Positions 25,310 through 34,433 of a stretch of 64,000 bases of DNA are shown here, piece by piece (position 1 is the first letter of the stretch; the number at the start of each line of letters is the position of its first letter). The DNA comes from Paenibacillus alginolyticus DSM 5050 = NBRC 15375. GTDB lineage: Bacteria > Bacillota > Bacilli > Paenibacillales > NBRC-103111. The position numbers were made by a program, and so were the translations under genes. The stretch spans positions 62,001-126,000 of the forward strand of contig NZ_AUGY01000001.1 in assembly GCF_000422905.1 (NCBI RefSeq). Reading direction: 5' to 3'. A model generated the notes under the pieces. That model was not told the DNA's origin. It ran no database searches and saw nothing but the letters and a program-made list of their open reading frames with translations.

Positions 25310-26614
25310 ATGTCAGATGAAGTAAAAGTTGAAGATCAAACGCAAGAAGTACAAGAAGCACAAGAAACAGCCGTATCGCAAGCAGAAGCTGAGCACGCTC
25401 TTAACAACGTTGCTGTGCTGAAGAAAGGCGCTACCGTTAAAGGCAAAATCGTTAAGGTAGACGCAGATCAAGCCTTCGTGGATATCGGTTACAAATACGA
25501 TGGTGTTATCCCAGTTCGCGAACTTTCTTCCGATGCAGAAGCAACTTTGCTTGGACAAGAAGTTGAATTGAAAGTTGTGTCAATCAACGATGCGAAAGAA
25601 ACATTGGTTCTTTCCAAACGTGTTGTTGACAACAGCAAAGTATGGGAGTCACTGCAAGGCCAGCTGGATAGCAAAGAAATCATTGAAGCTACTGTAGCTG
25701 AAGTTGTAAAAGGTGGCCTTGTTGTGGATATCGGCGTACGTGGATTCGTACCTGCTTCCATGGTTGAGCGTCAATTCGTTGAAGATTTCTCCGCTTACAA
25801 AGGCCGCACATTGCGTCTTCGTGTAAAAGAAATCGATCGCGAGAAAAACAAAGTCATTCTTTCCCAAAAAGATGTTCTGGATGAAGAGTTCGAAGCTAAC
25901 AAAAAGCAAATCATCGAAGGACTTCAAGTGGGTCAAGTACTGGAAGGTACTGTTCAACGCTTGACACAATTTGGTGCGTTTATTGATATCGGTGGTATCG
26001 ACGGACTTGTACACATTTCCGAGCTGGCTTGGCACCATGTAGAACAAGCTTCTGACGTAGTTAAAGAAGGCGATAAAGTAAAGGTGCAAATCCTTAAGCT
26101 TGATCCTTCCAATGATAAAATCAGCTTGAGCATCAAAGCTACACAAGCAGGCCCATGGGCGAGTGTGGAGAATGAATTCAAAGCAGGCGATATCGTAACA
26201 GGTACAGTGAAACGTCTTGCAGCTTTCGGCGCATTCGTTGAAGTGGCTCCTGGTGTTGAAGGTCTTGTGCATATTTCCCAAATTGCCCACCGTCACATCG
26301 GTACTCCGCACGAAGTATTGAAAGAAGGCCAAGAAGTTCAAGTGAAAATCTTGGAAATCAATACGGCTGAGAAACGCGTTAGCTTAAGCATTAAAGATAC
26401 AGAGGAAGCTCCTGAAGCTCCAGCTGGTGCAGCCGCTCCGTCTGCTTCTAAACCAGACAGAGAAAGACAACCAAGAGGCGATCGTGACCGCGGAAACAGC
26501 GCAAGTCACCAAAAAGAGATTGCTGGCAATGAGAACGTGTCCTTGAGCAATCAAGGTCTGTCCATGACTCTTGGCGAGCGTTTTGGCGATAAACTTGCTA
26601 AATTCAAAAAGTAA
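25310..26614 (+). CDS. rpsA: S1-domain ribosomal protein (RpsA/YpfD type)
   Basis: 434 residues with four S1 RNA-binding repeats: about 34-105, 120-190, 205-275 and 290-362. Each shows the G-x-V-x-x(4)-G-A-F/L-V-D-I/V pattern (for example GTVQRLTQFGAFIDIGG). An acidic N-terminus (MSDEVKVEDQTQEVQEAQE) and a basic low-complexity segment (SKPDRERQPRGDRDRGN) flank the repeats. It is longer than B. subtilis YpfD through this tail. Codon use is clean and highly biased, as in a strongly expressed gene. ATG 25310 follows AAGAGGAGG. Confidence 0.92.
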   Translation: MSDEVKVEDQTQEVQEAQETAVSQAEAEHALNNVAVLKKGATVKGKIVKVDADQAFVDIGYKYDGVIPVRELSSDAEATLLGQEVELKVVSINDAKETLVLSKRVVDNSKVWESLQGQLDSKEIIEATVAEVVKGGLVVDIGVRGFVPASMVERQFVEDFSAYKGRTLRLRVKEIDREKNKVILSQKDVLDEEFEANKKQIIEGLQVGQVLEGTVQRLTQFGAFIDIGGIDGLVHISELAWHHVEQASDVVKEGDKVKVQILKLDPSNDKISLSIKATQAGPWASVENEFKAGDIVTGTVKRLAAFGAFVEVAPGVEGLVHISQIAHRHIGTPHEVLKEGQEVQVKILEINTAEKRVSLSIKDTEEAPEAPAGAAAPSASKPDRERQPRGDRDRGNSASHQKEIAGNENVSLSNQGLSMTLGERFGDKLAKFKK

Positions 26615-26643
26615 ATGATACGACGCTTAGGGGGACCATAAGA

Positions 26644-27702
26644 ATGCGCATCTCACGCAAAATGGAGCATGTCCATTACGCGCTGGAGCTTGGTCAATCA
26701 CGGCAGCAAGGGCTGTCGGATATCAAGCTTGTGCATAACTGTCTGCCTGAGACTTCGACGGATCATATAGCATTAACTACAGAAATCGGCGATCTCTTTA
26801 TGAGTTCGCCGATTTTAATTAATGCAATGACGGGCGGCGCTCAGGAGACGGAAAGCATAAACCGCGAATTAGCCATCTTGGCAAGGGAAAAGGGCATGGC
26901 TATGGCCGTTGGCTCCCAGATGTCTGCAATTAAAAACAGCGAGGTTGCATCGAGCTATCAAGTTGTTCGCCGCGAAAATCCCAAAGGGATTGTGTTCGCG
27001 AATTTAGGCAGTGAGGCGACCATCGAGCAAGCGCTCCGGGCTGTTGATATGATTGAAGCGAATGCGCTTCAAATTCATTTGAATGTCATGCAGGAGTTAA
27101 TTATGCCCGAAGGAGATCGCAGCTTTGTGGGCATGTTAAGCCGCATTGAAGCGATTGTTCGGCATGTACAGGTACCTGTCATCGTGAAGGAAGTTGGCTT
27201 TGGTATCCTGAAGGATAACGCCAAACAATTACAGAACATTGGCGTCCGCTTTTTGGATGTCGGCGGCTCGGGCGGCACGAATTTCGCCGCCATTGAGAAT
27301 GCAAGACGTCCAGCGGCTTTGGAATGGTTGAACGATTGGGGCACTCCAACCAGCATCGCCTTGCTAGAAGCACTCTCCGTTTATCCGCGAGGCGGAGTTA
27401 TTGCTTCTGGCGGTATTACGAACGCTTTGGAAGCGGCCAAAGCATTAACACTTGGCGCATCAGCGGTTGGCATGGCAGGCGCTTTCCTAAGGGTTTTGCG
27501 CAGCGAGGGTGTCGATGCGCTCCATCATTTTGCTGATGAACTTCATCAAGGACTTATTCTTATTATGACAGCGCTAGGCGCTAATACGATTCAGGCATTA
27601 GGGAATTGTCCTGTAGTCATCATGGGTAAAACGGCAGAATGGTGCCGTGCAAGAGGGATTAACTTAACTTCATATGCAGAAAGAGCCAATTGGAGTAAAT
27701 AA
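26644..27702 (+). CDS. fni: Type 2 isopentenyl-diphosphate delta-isomerase
   Basis: 352 residues; FMN-dependent interconversion of IPP and DMAPP, the start of the prenyl chains used by HepS/HepT. Motifs: INAMTGGAQET (FMN site), AVGSQMSAIK, LQIHLNVMQELIMPEGDR, VIVKEVGFG, GGSGGTNFAAIEN and SGGITNALEAAKAL. It is a TIM-barrel enzyme of usual length. ATG 26644 follows TAGGGGG. It sits after rpsA as in B. subtilis. Confidence 0.94.
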   Translation: MRISRKMEHVHYALELGQSRQQGLSDIKLVHNCLPETSTDHIALTTEIGDLFMSSPILINAMTGGAQETESINRELAILAREKGMAMAVGSQMSAIKNSEVASSYQVVRRENPKGIVFANLGSEATIEQALRAVDMIEANALQIHLNVMQELIMPEGDRSFVGMLSRIEAIVRHVQVPVIVKEVGFGILKDNAKQLQNIGVRFLDVGGSGGTNFAAIENARRPAALEWLNDWGTPTSIALLEALSVYPRGGVIASGGITNALEAAKALTLGASAVGMAGAFLRVLRSEGVDALHHFADELHQGLILIMTALGANTIQALGNCPVVIMGKTAEWCRARGINLTSYAERANWSK

Positions 27703-27832
27703 TCGAAATATTGCCATACTATAGATCAGGCGGTGCTTCCCCTCGTTTAGTTGGAGTGGAAGCCTGAAGATCCGCAGGCAGATCGGTGGCATACGTCACC
27801 TGATCGCCTATGCATGGTAGGGTGGTCCGATT

Positions 27833-28459
27833 ATGAATGCCGGTTATTTGTCTCTAATTCTCCTTTGTATCACGTTGATCTTATTCGCCAGCGGATGGAA
27901 AGAACTGTACATCAGAAGTATATCGCACAAAGGCATGCTTCTTTTTTTTGTCTCATGGATTGTCTTTTCCAGGTTTACCGTAACGATCCAGCATGTTCAA
28001 GTGGGGCTCGTTTATGTCTGGGTTCTGATCATCAGTCTGGGTATTCTCTATAAGACACAAGGATTCATACATAAGCTTCATTTACTTTCTATCGGCCTAC
28101 TATTAGGTTCCCTTCATTTCTTGTTGCAGCAGCTGCTTGAGATGGATCCCATACTCATTGTTCGTAACTCGGAGTGGGATACGGCTTTATTGCTTGCCGT
28201 TGTAGTTCTCGTTTTACAGCGCAGTGCATGGGAGCAGATCGCGGCACTCTCAATTGGCTACTTACTAGGCGACATGTATCAGGCGGGAATTCATCCAGTT
28301 GATGGCTACCATCACGTCGGCAAGGCAACTTTTCAAGACCAATGGTGGCTATCCGTTTTTGCGGCAAGAACAATGACCATCATTCTTCAATCCGCTTATA
28401 ACGGCTGCCGAAATATCATTCGCAACTGGATGGACCGAAGAGGAGGCTGGAAGAAGTAA
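27833..28459 (+). CDS. yphA: YphA-like polytopic membrane protein
   Basis: 208 residues with about six membrane helices and a charged C-terminus (RNIIRNWMDRRGGWKK). It is identified mainly by place (after fni, before the YIEGIA gene, as yphA in B. subtilis) and hydrophobic layout. ATG 27833 follows TAGGGTGG. Its TAA overlaps the ATG of the next gene (TAATG). In the 130 bp before it, GCTTCC...GGAAGC can form a hairpin (about 27728-27767). Confidence 0.65.
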   Translation: MNAGYLSLILLCITLILFASGWKELYIRSISHKGMLLFFVSWIVFSRFTVTIQHVQVGLVYVWVLIISLGILYKTQGFIHKLHLLSIGLLLGSLHFLLQQLLEMDPILIVRNSEWDTALLLAVVVLVLQRSAWEQIAALSIGYLLGDMYQAGIHPVDGYHHVGKATFQDQWWLSVFAARTMTIILQSAYNGCRNIIRNWMDRRGGWKK

Positions 28460-29364
28460 TGGATTGGTTTTATTCGCATCGTTATACGATCGGAATCGTT
28501 GTAGGTGTTATTTTTGGCATTTTGGCACGTCTGAATATGCTGAGAACGGACTACAGGCAATATCCGACCTATCCGCATGGTAAGATTATACATATTTCAC
28601 TGGGTGTCATCGCAGCAGGACTAGGAGCCGTGGCTGTTCCTGCTTTGCTGGACAAAAATTATACGGCGGTCACTTTCTTATCGCTAGCCGCCCAACAATT
28701 TCGTGATGTGCGTAATATGGAAAGACAAAGTCTATCCAAGATCGATGAATTAGAGTTAGTTCCAAGAGGAGCGGCATATATTGAAGGGATAGCGATGGTG
28801 TTTGAGGGAAGAAATTATCTGGTTATTTTCTCAGCATTTCTTGCTTCTTTATTCAGTATTTTGTTTGCTTGGTATTGGGGGATCGTTGCCGGGATTGTAT
28901 CCATTTGGATTGCTAACTACTTTAAATCAGGTAACAATTTAGCGAAAGTTGCAGACATTGAACCTGCCGATATTCGGATGGATGGCCCGGACCTTTACGT
29001 CGGTTCGGTATATATAATGAACGTTGGACTCGCAGACAATCGTGACCTAATACTTGAACACGGGCTTGGCTTCTTAATCAAACCCAAAAATCGCAATTCT
29101 CGCGTAACGTTAGCTCATTTAGGGCAAAGACAAGCTATTCTTCATGATATTTCAACCTTGTTTGGTGCTTATCGTGATGAAGGTGAGCCTTCTTTGCGGC
29201 CGATGGCTAAGCTGGATTTGAATACTGGCACATTAGCCGTTCTGCTCCTCCTGCAGGAGAAAGATGCTGAGAAAACGTTAATCGCTCTTCATCGGGTACC
29301 CGTGTTGGAAAGTGCTGTTCGTATGCCGTCCGAAGCGGGTGTAAACAAAAAGAAGGAGGCCTAA
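28459..29364 (+). CDS. YIEGIA-domain membrane protein (YphB/SeaA-like)
   Basis: 301 residues. The family-naming motif appears as AAYIEGIAMVFEGRNYLV (about 98-115). N-terminal and mid membrane helices (residues 5-25, 45-65, 115-150) precede a soluble C-terminal domain. It is followed at once by the small gene expected to encode its partner, and both occur in spore formers. The homologue in B. subtilis is tied to the spore envelope; exact activity is not known to me. Confidence 0.8.
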   Translation: MDWFYSHRYTIGIVVGVIFGILARLNMLRTDYRQYPTYPHGKIIHISLGVIAAGLGAVAVPALLDKNYTAVTFLSLAAQQFRDVRNMERQSLSKIDELELVPRGAAYIEGIAMVFEGRNYLVIFSAFLASLFSILFAWYWGIVAGIVSIWIANYFKSGNNLAKVADIEPADIRMDGPDLYVGSVYIMNVGLADNRDLILEHGLGFLIKPKNRNSRVTLAHLGQRQAILHDISTLFGAYRDEGEPSLRPMAKLDLNTGTLAVLLLLQEKDAEKTLIALHRVPVLESAVRMPSEAGVNKKKEA

Positions 29365-29370
29365 ATCAGG

Positions 29371-29550
29371 ATGTCGCAAATCCTAGCTATTGTAACCTTG
29401 ACGAAGGAACGAATAGGTGGAGGTGCTCCAATCTTCGTTGTGGATAAGGAAGACGACCTCCAAAAAGTCTCTTTCTCTCTAGAAAAGATATTGGATGCTA
29501 ATGCTCACGATTTGAAAAATGGCACGATGATTCTGGTCAAGCATACCTGA
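29371..29550 (+). CDS. Capping-complex-type subunit for YIEGIA protein
   Basis: 59 residues, MSQILAIVTLTKERIGGGAP..., ending GTMILVKHT. The size, the ILAIVTL...GGGAPIF pattern and position directly after the YIEGIA gene fit the small partner annotated with that family. SD GAAGGAGG overlaps the end of the previous gene. No cysteines or membrane segment are present. Confidence 0.75.
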   Translation: MSQILAIVTLTKERIGGGAPIFVVDKEDDLQKVSFSLEKILDANAHDLKNGTMILVKHT

Positions 29551-29680
29551 AATAGTTGGTATGCCCGCATGATTCGTGCGGAGTCTCAAATGAGATTAGC
29601 CAAGTCGTGTCTTTTTTGTTATGATGTAAGTTGCGTATTTTTCCATGGCTGATCATGGAATTCGAAGGAGTGAATGAGTA

Positions 29681-31006
29681 GTGGCTAGACCTGTACTTGC
29701 AATTGTAGGCCGACCCAATGTCGGCAAGTCCACCATTTTCAATCGGATCGTAGGCGATCGGCTTGCGATTGTGGAAGATAAACCGGGTGTTACACGTGAT
29801 CGATTATACGGCGTAGGTGAATGGCTCAATACGTCATTCAGTGTCATTGATACAGGCGGTATTGAAATTGATGGGGAGGATGCGATCCTCAAATCTGTTC
29901 GTATTCAAGCGGAGCTTGCTATTGAAGAGGCGGATGTCATTGTTTTTATGGTGGATGCCAAAGCGGGTGTAACACCTTCAGATGAAGAAGTTGCCCAATT
30001 GTTATTCCGTTCCAAAAAACCGATCGTACTTGCTGTTAACAAAGTAGATAACCTTGCGCGTCAAGATGATATTTATGAGTTTTATTCTTTAGGCTTCGGC
30101 GATCCAGTCGGGATTTCAGGTTCCCACGGTATCGGGATCGGTGATTTACTTGAAGTCGTTTGCAACTTGTTTCCTGATAAAAAAGACGATGAATACGGCG
30201 AAGAGGTCATTAAATTTGCCCTAATCGGACGACCGAATGTCGGGAAATCTTCGATGACGAATGCCATTCTTGGAGAAGAACGGGTCATCGTTAGTGATGT
30301 GGCGGGAACAACGCGCGATGCCATCGATACGCCATTTGAACGGGATGGACAAAAGTTTGTTATTATTGATACGGCGGGAATGCGTAAAAGAGGCAAGGTC
30401 TACGAGAACACGGAGAAATATAGCGTCATGCGTGCCATGAAAGCGATTGAGCGTGCTGATGTTGTACTCGTCGTTATCGATGGTCAAGAGGGTATTATCG
30501 ATCAGGACAAGCATATTGCCGGATATGCGCATGAAGCAGGAAAAGCGATCGTGATTGTCGTAAATAAATGGGACATCGTCGATAAAGACGATAAAACGAT
30601 GCAGCATTTTACGCAAACCATTCGTGATCATTTCTTGTTCTTAAGCTACGCTCCAATTGTTTTTGTTTCAGCCAAAACGACGCAGCGCTTGCACAAGCTG
30701 TTGCCTGTTATTGTTCAGGTTGCCGAGAATCATTCCCTGCGCGTACAAACACATCTGCTTAATGATGTTGTTTCGGATGCAGTAGCCTACAATCCGCCTC
30801 CTACGGATAAAGGCAAACGCCTGCGTATTAACTATGTGACACAAGTTGCTGTTAAGCCTCCTGTCTTTGTGCTCTTCGTGAATGAGCCTGAGCTCATGCA
30901 CTTTTCATATGAACGGTACTTGGATAACAAGATTCGTGCTGCCTTCGGATTTGAAGGAACACCGATTCGTATCTTAAGCCGTAGGAAATCATCGGACAAA
31001 GAATAG
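29681..31006 (+). CDS. der: GTPase Der (EngA), ribosome assembly
   Basis: 441 residues with two tandem G domains and a C-terminal KH-like domain, needed for 50S subunit assembly. G1 motifs GRPNVGKST (first) and GRPNVGKSS (second), G3 DTGGIE and DTAGMR, and G4 NKVD and NKWD are all present. GTG 29681 follows GAAGGAG. A TTCCATG/CATGGAA inverted repeat (about 29641-29660) lies just before the SD. The der-plsY-gpsA order is close to B. subtilis. Confidence 0.96.
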   Translation: MARPVLAIVGRPNVGKSTIFNRIVGDRLAIVEDKPGVTRDRLYGVGEWLNTSFSVIDTGGIEIDGEDAILKSVRIQAELAIEEADVIVFMVDAKAGVTPSDEEVAQLLFRSKKPIVLAVNKVDNLARQDDIYEFYSLGFGDPVGISGSHGIGIGDLLEVVCNLFPDKKDDEYGEEVIKFALIGRPNVGKSSMTNAILGEERVIVSDVAGTTRDAIDTPFERDGQKFVIIDTAGMRKRGKVYENTEKYSVMRAMKAIERADVVLVVIDGQEGIIDQDKHIAGYAHEAGKAIVIVVNKWDIVDKDDKTMQHFTQTIRDHFLFLSYAPIVFVSAKTTQRLHKLLPVIVQVAENHSLRVQTHLLNDVVSDAVAYNPPPTDKGKRLRINYVTQVAVKPPVFVLFVNEPELMHFSYERYLDNKIRAAFGFEGTPIRILSRRKSSDKE

Positions 31007-31019
31007 GAGATGTTGTGCA

Positions 31020-31622
31020 TTGCTTTCGATAATAACAATTGTAGCGGGTTATTTATTAGGCTCCATAAGCTTTAGTTATTTATTCGGAAAATGGTTCAAA
31101 GGCATTGATATCCGTAAGCATGGGAGTGGCAATGCGGGGGCGACAAATACGCTTCGTGTTCTGGGTAAGGGGCCTGCCATTTTAGTTCTCTTGCTGGATG
31201 CCTTAAAAGGAGTTGCTGCCGTGTGGATTGGAACATGGGCAGCTCCTGGACCTGATGACATCTGGATACGTGTATTATGTGGACTCGCTGCCATCGTCGG
31301 GCATAATTGGCCGGTTTACTTCGGCTTCCAAGGCGGTAAAGGTATCGCGACAACCATCGGCGTTATGGCAACACTCTGCTTCATACCAACGTTAATTGCT
31401 GGTTTAACAGCAATCGTCATCATTGCGGTCACCAGATTCGTATCGCTCGGTTCCCTTATTCTAACAGCACTTTTACCTTTCCTTATTTGGGGGATGGATC
31501 GACCTTTGCCTATCTTGTGGATTAGCATTTTGCTGTGTGCGTTTGCCTTTATGCGTCATCGTACGAATATTGTGAAGCTCATTCAAGGTAAAGAGAACAA
31601 GCTAGGTCAGAAGAGGGCATAG
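31020..31622 (+). CDS. plsY: Glycerol-3-phosphate acyltransferase PlsY
   Basis: 200 residues, polytopic. Transfers acyl from acyl-phosphate to glycerol-3-phosphate. Motifs GSISFSYLFGKWFKGIDIRKHGSGNAGATN (split over helix 1 and loop; catalytic SGN region) and GGKGIATTIGV are diagnostic. TTG 31020 follows AGGAGA. The 164-bp gap after it is filled by the repeat array before gpsA, which makes the substrate glycerol-3-phosphate. Confidence 0.94.
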   Translation: MLSIITIVAGYLLGSISFSYLFGKWFKGIDIRKHGSGNAGATNTLRVLGKGPAILVLLLDALKGVAAVWIGTWAAPGPDDIWIRVLCGLAAIVGHNWPVYFGFQGGKGIATTIGVMATLCFIPTLIAGLTAIVIIAVTRFVSLGSLILTALLPFLIWGMDRPLPILWISILLCAFAFMRHRTNIVKLIQGKENKLGQKRA

Positions 31623-31631
31623 CTAATCTCG

Positions 31632-31779
31632 TGATGCCAGTTTCTATGAAATCTCAATAATGCTTACGAAGCCAGTTTTGCTAAAGCAAAACTCAGTAAC
31701 GCTTACGAAGTAAGTTTTCTCACGAAAACTCAGTTAATGCTTACGAAGCCAGTTTTGCTAAAGCAAAACTTTTAGGAGG
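31632..31779 (+). repeat. Array of three or four hairpin repeat units ending in the gpsA SD
   Basis: Three clear units share (A)TGCTTACGAAGCC plus a hairpin; a degenerate fourth comes first. Stems: 31674-31681/31686-31693 (AGTTTTGC/GCAAAACT, loop TAAA), 31713-31719/31724-31730 (AGTTTTC/GAAAACT, loop TCAC) and 31751-31758/31763-31770 (AGTTTTGC/GCAAAACT, loop TAAA). The last runs directly into TTTAGGAGG, the gpsA SD. The middle unit changes both stem sides together, so pairing is conserved. Confidence 0.85.
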
Positions 31780-31786
31780 AGTAACC

Positions 31787-32830
31787 TTGTCAAACAAAGT
31801 ATCGGTCCTAGTAGCAGGAAGTTGGGGGACGGCACTTGCCTCGGTACTGGCGGATAATGGGAAGCAAGTGCTTTTATGGTCTCGTAATGAGGATCAGGTT
31901 ATAGAAATAAATGAAAAGCATCGTAACAGCCGCTTTCTTCAAGATGTGGAGCTATCGCCGCTCATTGTAGCGACTAACTCGCTGCAGGAGGCGGTAGAAG
32001 ATGCTGATGCGATCATCATGGTCGTGCCTTCAACCGGAATGCGCGAGGTAGCATCACGTATGCGTCCTTTTTTGAAGAAGGATGCATTAATCATTCACGC
32101 GACCAAGGGCTTTGAAATAGGGACGTTAAAGAGAATGACTGAAGTTCTTGCCGATGAGCTTCCTGACATGGATGCCAAGCGGCTTGTTGTCCTTTCCGGT
32201 CCAAGTCATGCAGAGGAAGTTATTCGCAAATACCCGACGACTGTCGTTGTCGCGGCCCAAGACTTGGGAGCGGCTGAAGCTGCACAGGATTTACTGATTA
32301 ACTCCTACTTCCGTGTGTATACGAATCCAGATGTTACAGGCGTAGAGGTTGGGGGAGCGCTGAAGAACATCATTGGTCTAGGCGCTGGTTTGACAGATGG
32401 TCTAGGATTTGGTGATAATGCGAAGGCTGCTCTTGTAACGAGAGGCCTAGCCGAGATTGCACGTTTGGGTACCGCAATGGGAGCCAATCCACTTACATTT
32501 GCGGGCTTAGCGGGGATTGGCGATCTGATTGCGACTTGTACGAGTCAACATAGCAGGAATTGGCGTGCCGGCAATAAGTTAGCGAAGGGAATACCCTTGG
32601 ACGACGTGCTCAGAGAGATGGGAATGGTCGTAGAAGGCGTGAAAACAACGAAAGCTGCTTATGAGTTGTGCCGCAGATTTGATGTAACCATGCCAATTAC
32701 AGATGAGTTATACAACGTTCTCTTCGATGGGAAGTCCCCTCAGCTAGCTGCACAAGATCTGATGGGGCGCGTCAGAACCCATGAGATCGAAGAAGTTGCC
32801 AGCGAATCAGCAACAAATGTGTTGAAGTAG
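31787..32830 (+). CDS. gpsA: Glycerol-3-phosphate dehydrogenase [NAD(P)+]
   Basis: 347 residues. Reduces dihydroxyacetone phosphate to sn-glycerol-3-phosphate for phospholipids. N-terminal Rossmann motif with a changed glycine pattern (VLVAGSWGTALASVLADNG; usually GxGxWG), then catalytic Lys in GALKNIIGLGAGLTDGL, and GLAGIGDLIATCTSQHSRN. TTG 31787 follows AGGAGG with a spacing of 7. plsY, the consumer of its product, lies just upstream. Confidence 0.95.
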   Translation: MSNKVSVLVAGSWGTALASVLADNGKQVLLWSRNEDQVIEINEKHRNSRFLQDVELSPLIVATNSLQEAVEDADAIIMVVPSTGMREVASRMRPFLKKDALIIHATKGFEIGTLKRMTEVLADELPDMDAKRLVVLSGPSHAEEVIRKYPTTVVVAAQDLGAAEAAQDLLINSYFRVYTNPDVTGVEVGGALKNIIGLGAGLTDGLGFGDNAKAALVTRGLAEIARLGTAMGANPLTFAGLAGIGDLIATCTSQHSRNWRAGNKLAKGIPLDDVLREMGMVVEGVKTTKAAYELCRRFDVTMPITDELYNVLFDGKSPQLAAQDLMGRVRTHEIEEVASESATNVLK

Positions 32831-32833
32831 CCT

Positions 32834-32863
32834 ACACCACTTCCTTTCCGCATTCATACTATA
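32834..32863 (+). promoter_or_regulatory. Candidate sigmaK promoter of spoVIF
   Basis: CATACTATA (32855-32863) fits the sigmaK -10 (CATA-N3-TA), with ACACC at about 32834-32838 in the -35 position. The B. subtilis gene is expressed late in the mother cell, which fits. Confidence 0.4.
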
Positions 32864-32907
32864 CCTTAGAAGATCCAGTCATCCAAAGGTATAGGGAGGC
32901 GGCACAT

Positions 32908-33189
32908 TTGTCGAATAAGGATATCTCGAAAGACGTATTAAATGTGGTGAAAAAGAAAACAGGTAAATCCGTTACATCCAAAGATATTGAAAAAATAGCC
33001 AGTGGTGTGACACCTTCTACCCTGCAAAGTGAAACTCAACTTCGCCAACTCATCAAACAAGTTTCTAGTTTAGTGAACGTGAAGGTATCTGAAGAGACCA
33101 TCAATGATATCGTTCAGGCGGTCAAAAGCAGTAAACTGGATTCCAATAATATGCAGCAATTAATGAACATGATGATGGGTAAGAAATAA
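32908..33189 (+). CDS. spoVIF: Stage VI sporulation protein F
   Basis: 93 residues, small and charged: KKKTGKSVTSKDIEKIASG, then QLRQLIKQVSSLVNVKVSEETINDIVQAV, and a Met/Asn-rich tail. The K-K-T-G-K and R-x-L-I-K-x-V pattern matches SpoVIF (YjcC), needed for proper coat assembly in B. subtilis. TTG 32908 follows AGGGAGG. Single-gene unit closed by a strong terminator. Confidence 0.78.
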   Translation: MSNKDISKDVLNVVKKKTGKSVTSKDIEKIASGVTPSTLQSETQLRQLIKQVSSLVNVKVSEETINDIVQAVKSSKLDSNNMQQLMNMMMGKK

Positions 33190-33229
33190 AAAGCATGAAG
33201 GGGAAATCGTTCCCCTTTATGCTTTTTTT
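33188..33229 (+). terminator. Terminator after spoVIF
   Basis: A long perfect stem, AAAGCAT...GGGGAA with TTCCCC...ATGCTTT, loop ATCG, followed by seven T. Confidence 0.92.
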
Positions 33230-33292
33230 CTCATCCTATGCTATACTTACTGGTGATCAATTTGAATGTTTCATACATAAGGAGTTAAGATT

Positions 33293-33472
33293 ATGTCAAG
33301 TTTAGACAAAATGTGGGCTTCATTCGTGGCGATCGGACTCATGGTAGTCGCGTCATTATTAATTTCTTACGCAAGAACTCGAACCTCAGGAGCTCTACGT
33401 GTTGTGTTATCCGTAATTGCTTTTTTCCTATTTATTCCGATTTTACTTTACATGCTGCTATCTTTGTTTTAG
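33293..33472 (+). CDS. DUF2768-type small membrane protein (YphE-like)
   Basis: 59 residues: two membrane helices (about 10-25, VAIGLMVVASLLISY, and 36-58, VVLSVIAFFLFIPILLYMLL) joined by a short basic loop (RTRTSG). AAGGAG precedes ATG 33293. It matches the small yphE gene near gpsA and spoIVA in B. subtilis by size, layout and place. Function unknown. Confidence 0.75.
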   Translation: MSSLDKMWASFVAIGLMVVASLLISYARTRTSGALRVVLSVIAFFLFIPILLYMLLSLF

Positions 33473-33493
33473 CAACCTGGAGGCGAGATATCG

Positions 33494-33787
33494 ATGTTAG
33501 AATTGAAAACACGCAAAACTCAGAAAACGATAGAGCCGGTTACCGGATTAACGATTCTAGACCACGCGCTCAAAGAAGATTTAGATTGGGGATTTTCCTG
33601 TACACGGGGTACTTGCGCCAGATGCCGTTGTTATGTTGCTTCTGGCCGCGAACTGTTGTCATTGCCTTCGGATGAAGAAGAGAGCCGTTTGGAGCCTGAG
33701 GAGATCGAGCAGGGCTACCGGTTAGCTTGCCAGTCTATAGTGAAGCAATCCGGTCATATTTCCGTTACGCATAAGCCTTATTTCTAA
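33494..33787 (+). CDS. [2Fe-2S] ferredoxin-like protein 1
   Basis: 97 residues. Plant-type ferredoxin pattern: Cys36-x4-Cys41-x2-Cys44 (SCTRGTCARCRC, with an extra Cys46) and distal Cys79 (YRLACQ). Should carry one electron; partner unknown. ATG 33494 follows TGGAGGCG. A second, different ferredoxin lies 650 bp downstream, with a nucleotidyltransferase-like gene between them. Confidence 0.85.
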   Translation: MLELKTRKTQKTIEPVTGLTILDHALKEDLDWGFSCTRGTCARCRCYVASGRELLSLPSDEEESRLEPEEIEQGYRLACQSIVKQSGHISVTHKPYF

Positions 33788-33814
33788 AATTTCTGCCTGA
33801 AAGGTGTGGGCATC

Positions 33815-34402
33815 TTGGTCCTGCTGGAGCCGTTACTCCCAACGATTACAACCATCCATACACACTTATTGAAAGTTCCAGACGTACGATGGCTCATCGG
33901 TGGAAGCTGCGGACTGCTTTTTCAAAACGTAGATATTGGAAGAAGTCCAAGAGATCTGGACATTTATGTTGATGACAGCGATGTAATTGCTGTACATACT
34001 TCTTTATTAGAATATTCGGTGGATGCACCGATTTATAGTGAAACCCCCATTTATGCTTCAATCCTAAGTCATTATCATATCGGTGGAAATGCTGTGGAAG
34101 TCGTTGGTGATTTCAGGGTGAATGCTCTGCATTCTTCTTACCAAGTGGAAGCCTCTTATCTATGGGAGAATCATAGCCATTCGGTCATGATCGACGAACA
34201 GGAAGTTAAAATGATGCCATTAGCCCATGAACTCCTCTTTAATTTACTTCGCAATCGTCCTGATCGCTATGAAGCTATAGCCAGAACGATGAAAGCTTTT
34301 CCAGAGATGCATATGCAGGCGCTAAGTGATTTAATGCAAAGAAATCACTGGGGAAGCGAGTTGGAGCGGAAATTAGAGCAGTTGATAGATTCAAGCAATT
34401 AG
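33815..34402 (+). CDS. Nucleotidyltransferase-fold protein
   Basis: 195 residues from TTG 33815 (SD GAAAGGTG; an in-frame GTG at 33806 sits on that SD). The segment WLIGGSCGLLFQ...SPRDLDIYVDD has the GGS-x(n)-R-D-x-D-I pattern of the polymerase-beta nucleotidyltransferase superfamily: two acidic residues in DLDIYVD and a third further on (EVVGDFRV). It resembles stand-alone DUF/MNT-like enzymes that act on small molecules or tRNA-like substrates; target unknown. It lies between two ferredoxin genes with short gaps, so all three probably form one operon. Confidence 0.72.
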   Translation: MVLLEPLLPTITTIHTHLLKVPDVRWLIGGSCGLLFQNVDIGRSPRDLDIYVDDSDVIAVHTSLLEYSVDAPIYSETPIYASILSHYHIGGNAVEVVGDFRVNALHSSYQVEASYLWENHSHSVMIDEQEVKMMPLAHELLFNLLRNRPDRYEAIARTMKAFPEMHMQALSDLMQRNHWGSELERKLEQLIDSSN

Positions 34403-34433
34403 CAGGAAGATAGCCTATCAGAAGGTGGACGCG

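Noticed and set aside
25649-26341. 230-residue open frame opposite rpsA
   Set aside because: Result of strong codon bias in rpsA; no SD and no recognisable protein.
27751-28053. 100-residue open frame overlapping the yphA-like gene
   Set aside because: Different frame of a membrane protein gene; composition not protein-like; the yphA-like frame has the SD and overlap with the next gene.
31632-31779. Repeat array before gpsA as a CRISPR
   Set aside because: Units are tandem hairpins of unequal length without unique spacers, and no cas genes are present.
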